Shown here one piece after another: positions 12,341 to 20,431 of a stretch of 64,000 nucleotides of DNA. Position 1 is the stretch's first letter. Each line of letters opens with the position of its first letter. The translations under genes and the position numbers were made by a program. The notes beneath the pieces are model-generated. The model was not told the origin of the DNA and did no database searches. It saw only the letters and a program-made list of their open reading frames with translations. Source of the stretch: Bacteroidota bacterium (GTDB lineage: Bacteria > Bacteroidota > Bacteroidia > NS11-12g > UBA9320); assembly GCA_016124755.1 (NCBI GenBank), contig WGNA01000002.1, positions 186,001 through 250,000 on the forward strand, in the 5' to 3' direction.

Positions 12341-13110
12341 TGCAAACAGGAGAATCATTAACTGCCTTAGCTGAAATTGTTGATACGGCTGCACTACAGG
12401 TTAAAGCAACAGATCAGTTAAGCCTGAATCATTCTTTCACTGAAAAGGATGCGTATGAAATTCAAAGGATTTCTATAGATCGTCGTTTCGAAAGAGGAGA
12501 AAAACTGATCGGTCTGAAGCTCGGATTTACGAGTTATGCCAAGATGGAACAGATGGGCGTTCACGACATGATTTGGGGAAGGCTCACCGACACGATGTTA
12601 TTTGAAAATGGAAGCACAGTGGATCTTTCCCGTTTTATTCACCCGAGAATTGAACCGGAAATCTGTTTCAGAATTTCCAAAACCGCCGATCGGGAAATTA
12701 GTCGGGACGAAGTTTTAGAATACATCGATGCGATCGCTCCTGCGATGGAAATTATTGATTCGAGATATCAGAATTTTAAATTTTCATTAGAAGATGTGAT
12801 TGCTGATAACTGCTCATCGGCAGGGTTGGTAGTCGGAGAATGGCAAACTCCTCCCGAAGTTCTGGAGGATTTAAAAATGACGATGTCTTTTGATGATGAA
12901 GTAGTGGAGTCGGGATCATCAGATGATATTTTGGGTGATCCGTATTTGTCCGTAGTGAATGCAATCCGTTTGGGTCTCAAATACAATGAGCCTTTAAAAG
13001 CCGGGCATATTCTAATGGCGGGAGCTGCTACACCGGCTGTATTTATGAAACCCGAAACCTTAGTGAGAACAACCGTTCAAAATTTAGGGACGGTTGAAGT
13101 GAAGAGCTGA
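12337..13110 (+). CDS. 4-oxalocrotonate decarboxylase
   Basis: Decarboxylates 2-oxo-3-hexenedioate to 2-oxopent-4-enoate, the hydratase substrate. 257 aa. The [21 protein letters not shown] block and [12 protein letters not shown] metal site fit the DmpH branch, and [20 protein letters not shown] replaces the ENWNIRITDTVADN block of the hydratase. The family pair (decarboxylase plus hydratase) normally forms a complex. The gene overlaps the aldolase stop by 4 nt and begins ATGATG, so the start could be either methionine. Assignment to decarboxylase rather than a second hydratase rests on these motifs and the pathway context. Confidence 0.88.
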   Translation: MMQTGESLTALAEIVDTAALQVKATDQLSLNHSFTEKDAYEIQRISIDRRFERGEKLIGLKLGFTSYAKMEQMGVHDMIWGRLTDTMLFENGSTVDLSRFIHPRIEPEICFRISKTADREISRDEVLEYIDAIAPAMEIIDSRYQNFKFSLEDVIADNCSSAGLVVGEWQTPPEVLEDLKMTMSFDDEVVESGSSDDILGDPYLSVVNAIRLGLKYNEPLKAGHILMAGAATPAVFMKPETLVRTTVQNLGTVEVKS

Positions 13111-13136
13111 TAAATTTGTTCTCGTTGAAAATTGCC

Positions 13137-13159
13137 AACCGCATCACATTTCTGCGGTT
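13137..13159 (+). terminator. Weak hairpin after the decarboxylase gene
   Basis: AACCGC pairs with GCGGTT around an 11-nt loop, followed by a short T/A-rich stretch. The stem is only 6 bp, so termination is plausible but not assured. The rest of 13111-13296 has no ORF; a 10-bp palindrome ATCAATTGAT lies at 13173-13182. Confidence 0.3.
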
Positions 13160-13296
13160 TAATTCTTCATTAATCAATTGATCAAATCGTAATATTGCCG
13201 CGCCAAACAAGCAGGCGATTTGGTTGTTAACTCATCTGTGAAATTTAATGACCCTCAATCTGAACCTGTAGGTTTGGTTATTATCAAAGACTTTTT

Positions 13297-14424
13297 ATGA
13301 GCAGAAACCTCACGATCCGCCGTAGCGTAATTGTTGGAATTGCCGTGCTGGTGGTTAGTTTTATGATTTTCAAAAAGATGTCGGGAATGAAACCCCAGAA
13401 TCATGTGATCTCGACATTTCAAACGATGAATGTTCTTTCCAGGAATGTCGTTAACCAGGATATTCCGATCACCATCACCCTTAGTGGAAAATTGGTTGCA
13501 CGAAATCGTATCGATCTTTTTTCGGAAGTGAATGGCGTTTTGCTTTCCGGAGATTACCGGGAAGGAGTATCGTATAATCAGGGACAAACTATTGTGCGGT
13601 TAGACGACAGCGAACTTCGGAGTTCCATTCAATCACAAAAAAGTGTTTTGTTAAATACTCTTTCTCAAATGTTACCGGATATTCAGATTGACTTTCCGGA
13701 TGATTTTGCTGTTTGGCAGCAATTTCACCGCGATATTGTTTTTGACCAACCTGTGCCGGCTTTGCCAAATGTGAGAAGTGAAAAATTGAAAACTTTTCTC
13801 TCCGCCAGAAATCTCTATGCGACGTATTTTAACATTAAAAGTCAGGAAGCACGGTTGTCGAAATTTGTTATCCGGGCACCATTTTCCGGAACACTGAGTT
13901 CGGCGAATATTAATCCCGGGGCTTTGGTTCGGGCAGGTCAGTTACTCGGAACGTTAATCGAACCGGGAACTTACGAACTGGAAGCTTCTGCCGGTATCGA
14001 TGACTTGCGCTTTATTAAAGAAGGCGATAAAGTGGTTTTGAAAAGCAACGAAATGAGCGGAGAATGGACGGGCAGAATTCTGAGAATTAACCGATCGCTG
14101 GATGCCGCAACTCAATCGGTAAAGGTTTACATTGGTGTTAGTGGTAAGGAACTTCGGGAAGGTCAGTACATGGTTGCGAATGTGGAAGGAATTACACTAA
14201 AAAATGTTTGCCGGATCCCAAGACAGCTGTTGTTGCCGGGCGATGATCTTTATTTTATTAACGGCGACACGGTGCTTCACAAATCTAAAATTGACATCGC
14301 GTACCGAGGAATTGAAGATGTTTATGTGCGCAACCTCAATGAAAATCAGGTGTACCTCAATCAGGTTGTTAATAGCGCTTACGAGGGAATGATCGTAAAA
14401 GCCATCCGGAATAAAGCAAAGTAA
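13297..14424 (+). CDS. RND efflux periplasmic adaptor (membrane fusion protein)
   Basis: Links an inner-membrane RND pump to a TolC-type outer-membrane channel. 375 aa with an N-terminal membrane anchor (about residues 10-26, SVIVGIAVLVVSFMIF), a split lipoyl/barrel-sandwich domain (RNRIDLFSEVNGVLLSGDYREG and VIRAPFSGTLSSANINPGALV), a short helical hairpin between them, and beta-barrel and membrane-proximal domains to the end. It has no lipobox. First gene of the efflux trio; the pump starts 4 nt after its stop. Confidence 0.9.
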   Translation: MSRNLTIRRSVIVGIAVLVVSFMIFKKMSGMKPQNHVISTFQTMNVLSRNVVNQDIPITITLSGKLVARNRIDLFSEVNGVLLSGDYREGVSYNQGQTIVRLDDSELRSSIQSQKSVLLNTLSQMLPDIQIDFPDDFAVWQQFHRDIVFDQPVPALPNVRSEKLKTFLSARNLYATYFNIKSQEARLSKFVIRAPFSGTLSSANINPGALVRAGQLLGTLIEPGTYELEASAGIDDLRFIKEGDKVVLKSNEMSGEWTGRILRINRSLDAATQSVKVYIGVSGKELREGQYMVANVEGITLKNVCRIPRQLLLPGDDLYFINGDTVLHKSKIDIAYRGIEDVYVRNLNENQVYLNQVVNSAYEGMIVKAIRNKAK

Positions 14425-14428
14425 ATCC

Positions 14429-17400
14429 GTGAAAAAGCTTGTATCCTATTTTATAAAGTATCCGGTATCGGCCAACATCATTTTGTGGCTGATTGTAATC
14501 TTCGGCTTCTTCTCTTATTTCAAATTAACATCGAGTTTTTTCCCGCTGGTTGAAAACCGAAACATCAACATCACGCTCGTGTATCCGGGATCATCTCCGG
14601 AAGAAATCGAAGAAGGTGTTGTTGTTAAAATTGAAGAAGAACTAAAAGGCGTAACCGGGGTGGAGCGCGTAACTTCTGTGAGCCAGGAGAATGCTGCCAA
14701 CATTAAAGTTGAAATCGAAAAAGGCCATAGCACCAGCAAGGCTTTGGAAGATGTTCAGAACGCAGTAAACGGAATCAATTCGTTCCCCGACGGACTTGAA
14801 AAACCGATTGTGGTTTTGATGGAAAATATCAACTTCACCATCAGCTTTTCGCTTTCCGGGAAGGACGTTGATCTGCACACATTAAAAAGTTTTGCCCGAC
14901 AAGTTGAAGACGACCTTCTGGCATCAGACGGAATTTCGAAAGTAGAATTGAACGGCTTTCCGGATGAGGAAATTCAGGTTGCTTTCCGGGAAGATGCTAT
15001 GCGTGCCTACAACCTCACATTTGAGCAGGCGGCACAGGCGATCAGAACAACGAACATCGACATCACCGGCGGAACCATAAAAACTCCGGCAGAAGAACTA
15101 CTCATCCGGGGAAGAAATAAAGGTTATCACGCCCGGGAACTGGAAGATCTGGTGGTAAAAGCAACACCGGATGGAAAAGTGGTTCGGCTCGGTGACGTGG
15201 CAACTATCACCGACCGATGGGCAGAGAATCCGAATAAAATTGTGGTGAACGGTGAGCGTGCCGTTGAAATTCGGGTGAACAGCACCGATAATGAAAACCT
15301 GCTTACGAATGCTGCTTATGTGCGGGATTACATTAATAATTTCAATGAGCAGAACGACGTAATTAAAGCTACTCTCATTACCGATTCGAGTGTGAATCTC
15401 AACGAACGCCGTGATCTTTTGGTTAAAAACGGATTGATCGGAATGTTGCTCGTATTGGTTCTTCTCGCCTTATTCCTGAACATGCGTGTAGCATTTTGGG
15501 TTGCGTTGGGAATACCGATTTCGTTTTTCGGAATGATCATTCTTGCCATGTATTATGGTGTAACGGTTAACGTAATTTCTCTTTTCGGAATGATCGTCGT
15601 GCTGGGTATACTGGTAGACGACGGGATTGTAATTGCGGAAAATATTTACAATCATTATGAGCGGGGCAAACCGGCAATAAGGGCAGCGATCGACGGAACG
15701 GTTGAAGTAATTCCGGCGGTTTTTTCTGCGGTAGTAACCACAATGGTTGCCTTTGCATTTTTCTTTCTTGTGGATGGAAGAGCCGGTGAATTCTTCTCCG
15801 AATTGTCTTTTGTTGTAATCGCAACATTGGGAGTTTCTATGATCGAAGCACTCATTATTCTTCCCAGTCACATGGCGCATTCGAAAGCATTGCGATCCGA
15901 TGGGGCAGATAAAAATGCACTGGAACGGTTTACCGATCGCGCGATGTTTTTGTTGAGAGATCGAATTTATGCACCCATTCTCAGGGCTGCATTAAACAAT
16001 AAGTTCTTTACGGTTGCACTGATGGTTGGCTTGTTCATGATAACCATCGGAGCCATGAAGGGCGGAATTGTTAAAACCACTTTCTTCCCATTTATTGAGC
16101 GAGATCAGGTTTTAATTTCACTCACAATGCCATCCGGAACCCGCGACTACATTACCGAAGAAAAATTAGTTGAAATTGAAGAAGCGGTTGACCGGGTTAA
16201 TGCCCGATACAAAAAAGACCGGGAAGACAGTCTCGACATTGTGAAGATAATTGTTCGGAAAGTCGGTCCACAAACCCACGTAGGAACGGTTGACGTAACC
16301 TTGCTGCAAGGTGAAATCCGGCAGATTCCATCGTATGAAATTGAAAATGCCATTCGTCAGGAAGTTGGTTCATTAGCCGGAGCGGAGAAAGTTACGTATG
16401 GAACTGCAAGTCCTTTTGGAAAGCCGGTTTCCGTAACGCTTCTCAGTACAGATTACAAACAGCTCGACAAGGCTAAAGACGAAGTAAAGCGGGCCATGCA
16501 AACTATGCAGAACATTAAAGATGTGGTTGAAAACAAGCAACCAGGTCCGCAGGAAATACATTTAGAATTAAAAGAAAAAGCGCATTTGTTAGGTCTTACG
16601 GAAGCGTCTATTCTTACACAGGTAAGGCAAGGATTCTTCGGTTATGAAGTGCAGCGACTTCAACGCGGAGTTGATGAAGTGAAAGTCTGGGTTCGGTATA
16701 ATGATGAGGATCGGTCTTCCATAAAAAATCTGGAGGAAATGCGGATTCGAACGGCAGATGGTTCAGCGTATCCGTTGCGGGAACTGGCGACTTATAAATT
16801 GGAACGTGGAGTGATAACCATTAATCACCTGAACGCACAAAGGGAAGTTACGGTGGAAGCAGATCTGGCCGGCCCATGGGTAAGTGCACCTGAGGAAATT
16901 GCCACGATTCGCGACAGCATAATGCCGAATATTCTGAAACACTATCACAATGTTACTCCGGTTTATGAAGGCCAAAACCGGGAAGCGGCAAAAACACAGA
17001 AATCGTCGCAAACCGCCTTGCCGGTAATATTGATAACCATTCTGGCGATTATCACATTTACATTTCGTTCGTTCGGACAAACCCTGGTAATCTTCCTTCT
17101 GATACCATTCAGTTTTATTGGTGTGGTTTGGGGACATGCTCTTCACGGAAATCAGTTGAGCATTCTTTCCTTTTTAGGAATTGTTGCGCTCATTGGAATT
17201 ATCGTGAATGATAGTTTGGTTTTAGTAACAAAAATGAATGCCTCCTTAAAAGAGGGCGTACCGTTCAAAGAAGCAGTTTATCAGGCGGGATATTCCAGAT
17301 TCAGGGCAATTTTCCTCACATCGGCTACAACCATTGCCGGTTTGGGACCGATCATTATGGAGAAGAGTTTTCAGGCTCAGTTCCTGAAACCGATGGCCAT

Positions 17401-17587
17401 TTCGGTAGCTTACGGAATCGGAGTCGCGACAGTTTTAACATTAATTCTGTTACCGGTTTTATTAATGATCTGGAACAGTTTGCAGAGAAGAGTTCACTGG
17501 TTGTGGAACGACAGAATGCCGGAACCGGAAGAAATGGAACCGGCAATTATTGAAATGAAAGCAGAGTCGGAAGAATATGAAGATTAA
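14429..17587 (+). CDS. RND-family efflux transporter permease (AcrB/MdtB type)
   Basis: Proton-driven inner-membrane pump of 1052 aa, full length. Its first membrane helix follows MKKLVSYFIKYPVSANIILWL, and two large periplasmic loops precede and follow the helix bundles. The proton-relay pair is seen in GILVDDGIVIAENIYNHYERG (D397/D398). The opposing helix block GIIVNDSLVLVTKMN has asparagine-aspartate where many AcrB proteins have a lysine further on. The start is GTG; no ATG fits between the adaptor stop and the first helix. It overlaps the TolC-like gene by 11 nt. The substrate cannot be predicted from sequence. Confidence 0.95.
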   Translation: MKKLVSYFIKYPVSANIILWLIVIFGFFSYFKLTSSFFPLVENRNINITLVYPGSSPEEIEEGVVVKIEEELKGVTGVERVTSVSQENAANIKVEIEKGHSTSKALEDVQNAVNGINSFPDGLEKPIVVLMENINFTISFSLSGKDVDLHTLKSFARQVEDDLLASDGISKVELNGFPDEEIQVAFREDAMRAYNLTFEQAAQAIRTTNIDITGGTIKTPAEELLIRGRNKGYHARELEDLVVKATPDGKVVRLGDVATITDRWAENPNKIVVNGERAVEIRVNSTDNENLLTNAAYVRDYINNFNEQNDVIKATLITDSSVNLNERRDLLVKNGLIGMLLVLVLLALFLNMRVAFWVALGIPISFFGMIILAMYYGVTVNVISLFGMIVVLGILVDDGIVIAENIYNHYERGKPAIRAAIDGTVEVIPAVFSAVVTTMVAFAFFFLVDGRAGEFFSELSFVVIATLGVSMIEALIILPSHMAHSKALRSDGADKNALERFTDRAMFLLRDRIYAPILRAALNNKFFTVALMVGLFMITIGAMKGGIVKTTFFPFIERDQVLISLTMPSGTRDYITEEKLVEIEEAVDRVNARYKKDREDSLDIVKIIVRKVGPQTHVGTVDVTLLQGEIRQIPSYEIENAIRQEVGSLAGAEKVTYGTASPFGKPVSVTLLSTDYKQLDKAKDEVKRAMQTMQNIKDVVENKQPGPQEIHLELKEKAHLLGLTEASILTQVRQGFFGYEVQRLQRGVDEVKVWVRYNDEDRSSIKNLEEMRIRTADGSAYPLRELATYKLERGVITINHLNAQREVTVEADLAGPWVSAPEEIATIRDSIMPNILKHYHNVTPVYEGQNREAAKTQKSSQTALPVILITILAIITFTFRSFGQTLVIFLLIPFSFIGVVWGHALHGNQLSILSFLGIVALIGIIVNDSLVLVTKMNASLKEGVPFKEAVYQAGYSRFRAIFLTSATTIAGLGPIIMEKSFQAQFLKPMAISVAYGIGVATVLTLILLPVLLMIWNSLQRRVHWLWNDRMPEPEEMEPAIIEMKAESEEYED

Positions 17588-18893
17588 ATATCTGTTGATA
17601 TCGGTTTGGCTGTTGGGTGTTCCACTGACGATGTTTGGTCAGGGATTAACAGTTGACGGAGTAATAACAAAGGTTCTGAAAAACAATTTCGATGTTAAGG
17701 TAGCAGACCTCGACAACGATATTGCAACCAATAATGCGACAAAGGGAAATGCGGGATTAATGCCATCCGTTCAGCTGAACACCGGTGGCAGTTACAGCAA
17801 TAACAACACAGAACTGAAATTTGCCGGAGGTATTCCCAACACTAATGTTAAAGGTGCCGTAAACACAAATTATAATGCGTCGCTGGCAGCGTCTTACACA
17901 ATCTTTAACGGGTTTGCTAATCTTAAAACCTATGAAAAGCTTCAGGTTGTGGAAGAAATTTCAGATGAACAACTGCGTCTCACACTCGAGAATGCCATCA
18001 TCACAACCATTGGTTTATTCATGGATTTGCAGCGGTTAAATCAGGATAAAGCCTCGTTGCGACACAACCTTGATTTGTCTTCCGATCGGTTGCGAAGACT
18101 CAAAAAAGCAAATGAACTCGGGGTTTCAACTTCGCTGGAATATCTGAATGCCAAGGTTGATTACAATAATGACAGCGTGAGTTTGCTGAATGTGGTAAAT
18201 CAGATCGGCACAATCAAACGACAACTGAATGTTTTGATGGGTCAACCGATTGATTCGGAGTGGGAGCCACAGGAAGATCCGTATTTATTGCCATCATTAA
18301 GTTTGGGTGAAATCCTGATCGATGCCATGCGTAATAATGTGAATCTGGTTTTGGCAGACCTACGAACCAAGTCTTCGGAGCTGGATGCAGATATCGCTTC
18401 GGCCAACATAATGCCGAAGGTTGTATTGACTACGGGATACGGATTCAGCAATTCACAAAACGGAGCAGGTATCGTTCTTCAACAAAACACTTTGGGTTTA
18501 AATGCAGGATTAAATGTCACACTTCCGATTTATAACGGAGGAAAAATTAAGACGGCTATTGCAAATTCAATGATCCAGATGGATAGGAACGAGCTGGTGA
18601 AAAAACAATCAGAATTAGTGGTAGAAAAGGAAGTGCGGGATCATTGGGCGAATTTTGTGCATTACCGGAATCTGGAGAAATTAGAAACAGAGAATGTTGC
18701 AGTGGCAACGGCCAGACTTGATCGTGCAACCGAAAGTTACAAACTCGGACAGATTACGTCATTGGAATACCGGGATGCACAAATTGGATTGTTAGTAGCT
18801 CAAAATCGGTTGAGTGCTGCAAGATTTGAATCGCGAAAAGAAGCTTATCAATTGTTACGACTTCAGGGAAAGCTGCTCAATAATAATTCATGA
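17577..18893 (+). CDS. TolC-family outer-membrane efflux channel
   Basis: 438 aa with a signal peptide (MKIKYLLISVWLLGVPLTMFGQ). It contains two repeats of the outer-membrane efflux protein fold, seen in YTIFNGFANLKTYEKLQ and LPIYNGGKIKTAIANSMIQ, with long alpha-helical segments between. These are the expected duplicated halves of TolC-like proteins. It completes the tripartite pump with the two upstream genes and overlaps the pump by 11 nt and the next gene by 4 nt. Confidence 0.93.
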   Translation: MKIKYLLISVWLLGVPLTMFGQGLTVDGVITKVLKNNFDVKVADLDNDIATNNATKGNAGLMPSVQLNTGGSYSNNNTELKFAGGIPNTNVKGAVNTNYNASLAASYTIFNGFANLKTYEKLQVVEEISDEQLRLTLENAIITTIGLFMDLQRLNQDKASLRHNLDLSSDRLRRLKKANELGVSTSLEYLNAKVDYNNDSVSLLNVVNQIGTIKRQLNVLMGQPIDSEWEPQEDPYLLPSLSLGEILIDAMRNNVNLVLADLRTKSSELDADIASANIMPKVVLTTGYGFSNSQNGAGIVLQQNTLGLNAGLNVTLPIYNGGKIKTAIANSMIQMDRNELVKKQSELVVEKEVRDHWANFVHYRNLEKLETENVAVATARLDRATESYKLGQITSLEYRDAQIGLLVAQNRLSAARFESRKEAYQLLRLQGKLLNNNS

Positions 18894-19498
18894 AAATAAT
18901 CTGCATCGGCCGGAATTACGGAAGACACGCGTTGGAATTGGGAAATGAAATTCCGGACGAACCTGTAGTTTTTTTAAAGCCGGATTCTGCATTAATGCGG
19001 CAGCGCGATGCTTTTTTTATTCCCGATTTTAGTAATGATATTCATTACGAAGCAGAAATTGTGATCCGAATTGATCGGGTTGGGAAAAACATTCAGGAAA
19101 AATTTGCCCGGAAATACTTTACGGAGATCTCGATCGGAATTGATTTTACAGCCAGAGATGTTCAAAGCAAATTGAAACAAAAAGGGCTTCCCTGGGAGAA
19201 AGCAAAAGGTTTTGACAGCAGCGCGGTTGTCGGGAATTTTATCAATGCAAGTGAGTTGGATCTCACAAATCTGAATTTTGAATTTAAGCGAAACGGGGAG
19301 ACGGTTCAAAAGGGTAATACTTCGGATATGTTGTTTCCGGTAAACCGGTTGATTTCACATGTTTCGGAATACTTCACCTTAAAAATCGGAGATCTGGTAT
19401 ACACCGGAACTCCGGAGGGTGTGGGAAAGGTGAATCCCGGAGATTTGTTAGAAGGATTTATTGAGGGGGAGAAGTTGCTGGAGGTAAGGGTTCGGTGA
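18890..19498 (+). CDS. Fumarylacetoacetate hydrolase-family protein (FAHD1/acylpyruvase-like)
   Basis: A compact 202-aa FAH-fold enzyme opening MKIICIGRNYGRHA. It has the metal-ligand set HYEAEIVIRI and later IGIDFTARDVQ, and the C-terminal VYTGTPEGVGKV block. This size and motif set suit acylpyruvate hydrolase or oxaloacetate decarboxylase (FAHD1/YcgM) activity on 2-oxo acids; the exact substrate is not readable. It overlaps the TolC-like gene by 4 nt, so it is expressed with the pump although a functional tie is not obvious. It could contribute to the 2-oxo acid catabolism encoded upstream, but that is speculation. Confidence 0.85.
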   Translation: MKIICIGRNYGRHALELGNEIPDEPVVFLKPDSALMRQRDAFFIPDFSNDIHYEAEIVIRIDRVGKNIQEKFARKYFTEISIGIDFTARDVQSKLKQKGLPWEKAKGFDSSAVVGNFINASELDLTNLNFEFKRNGETVQKGNTSDMLFPVNRLISHVSEYFTLKIGDLVYTGTPEGVGKVNPGDLLEGFIEGEKLLEVRVR

Positions 19499-19523
19499 TT
19501 TGGGGAGTTTGCTGCCAATGAGA

Positions 19524-19539
19524 AAGCCCTTAAGGGCTT
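19524..19539. repeat. Perfect 16-bp palindrome AAGCCCTTAAGGGCTT (REP-like)
   Basis: Lies 25 bp after the FAH gene in the 375-bp gap 19499-19873 that precedes a RAYT-like gene. No U-tract follows, so it is not a classical terminator. A partner palindrome occurs at 19694. Confidence 0.6.
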
Positions 19540-19693
19540 CTACCCGCGCGTGATCACAAAGATTCGAACTTTTGCAACACGCTTTTGCCATGTTCTGATA
19601 ATATAAAACTGAACGCAGTCATTAATTCGCTTTTTCACTTCCATTTTGAGATTGATTTTTATAGGTTGAGTGTTATTTTTTGGGTTTTCACAA

Positions 19694-19709
19694 AAGGGCT
19701 TAAGCCCTT
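19694..19709. repeat. Perfect 16-bp palindrome AAGGGCTTAAGCCCTT (REP-like)
   Basis: Uses the same two 8-mers as the palindrome at 19524 (AAGCCCTT, AAGGGCTT) but in swapped order, 154 bp away. Between and around the pair I see no credible gene; the track's 19540-19764 minus ORF looks like chance translation of A/T-rich repeat DNA. Confidence 0.6.
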
Positions 19710-19873
19710 CATATAAGCAGACAGCGATTAAAAATTTCCCCCAAATCTCACACGTCATTCTCATCCGTCAATCTAAAAATTAAAACGACGCTCAGTTTTT
19801 TACATACCCATTTTCTTGCATTTGGTTTTCGTCGTTTCTAATCTTGAATTACCAAACCAAAACCTTACAAACC

Positions 19874-20326
19874 ATGACACACTCACAGGTATGGGTCCAT
19901 GTACTCTGGACCACGAACAAAAGAAAACCACATCTAGTTGAACCGGTTCTAAAAAAACTCACGGATCATATCCGTGAATACGCGATCTCTAAAAGTATTG
20001 CATTGGATTCTGTTGGAGGAGCGGCGGATCATCTCCACTGTTTGATCGCCTTACCAACTGTTTACAACCTCGCGACGATTATTCAATTGCTCAAAGGAGA
20101 ATCCTCAAGATGGATTAATCAGAATGCTTTTTTGAACAAACCTTTTCATTGGCAGGCGGGATTTATTGCTTGTTCGGTCGACCCGTTTCAGGTTCTTAAA
20201 GTTAGAAAACACATTGGTGATCAGGAGGTTTTTCATTTCGATAATTCACTCGCCTATGAACTTGCGGTCTTTCTTAACCATTCAATGGATACTTCCGGAT
20301 TGATGTCTCTTGCAAATCAGAATTGA
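19874..20326 (+). CDS. IS200/Y1-like (RAYT-type) transposase-family protein with altered catalytic tyrosine position
   Basis: A 150-aa single-domain HUH-fold protein of the Y1 transposase family. SQVWVHVLWTTNKRKPHL is the first strand block, ADHLHCLIAL carries the HUH metal site (H53-L-H55), and PFHWQAGFIACSV matches the family WQ-GYGAFSV segment. The following helix, which normally carries the nucleophile in a YIxNQ context, reads VRKHIGDQEVFH, so histidine (H113) stands where tyrosine is expected. The ATG at 19874 is chosen over the track's TTG at 19844. It is a lone gene without a TnpB partner or obvious terminal repeats, but with two palindromes just upstream. It may be an inactive remnant or a domesticated RAYT. 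Confidence 0.85.
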   Translation: MTHSQVWVHVLWTTNKRKPHLVEPVLKKLTDHIREYAISKSIALDSVGGAADHLHCLIALPTVYNLATIIQLLKGESSRWINQNAFLNKPFHWQAGFIACSVDPFQVLKVRKHIGDQEVFHFDNSLAYELAVFLNHSMDTSGLMSLANQN

Positions 20327-20431
20327 ACAGGATAACCGAATCAGATATTCATACATGTTGTAGGAAACAATTTCATAACATTGGATGATGCCGGATAAAA
20401 AGTTAATTCGACTTAACATTGTGCCGAATTC

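Noticed and set aside
15470-15880. 136-aa minus-strand ORF inside the RND pump
   Set aside because: Lies fully inside a strongly supported gene on the other strand, with no family resemblance; a shadow ORF.
19540-19764. 74-aa minus-strand ORF between the two palindromes
   Set aside because: A/T-rich, spans repeat DNA and runs into a palindrome; nothing protein-like beyond openness.
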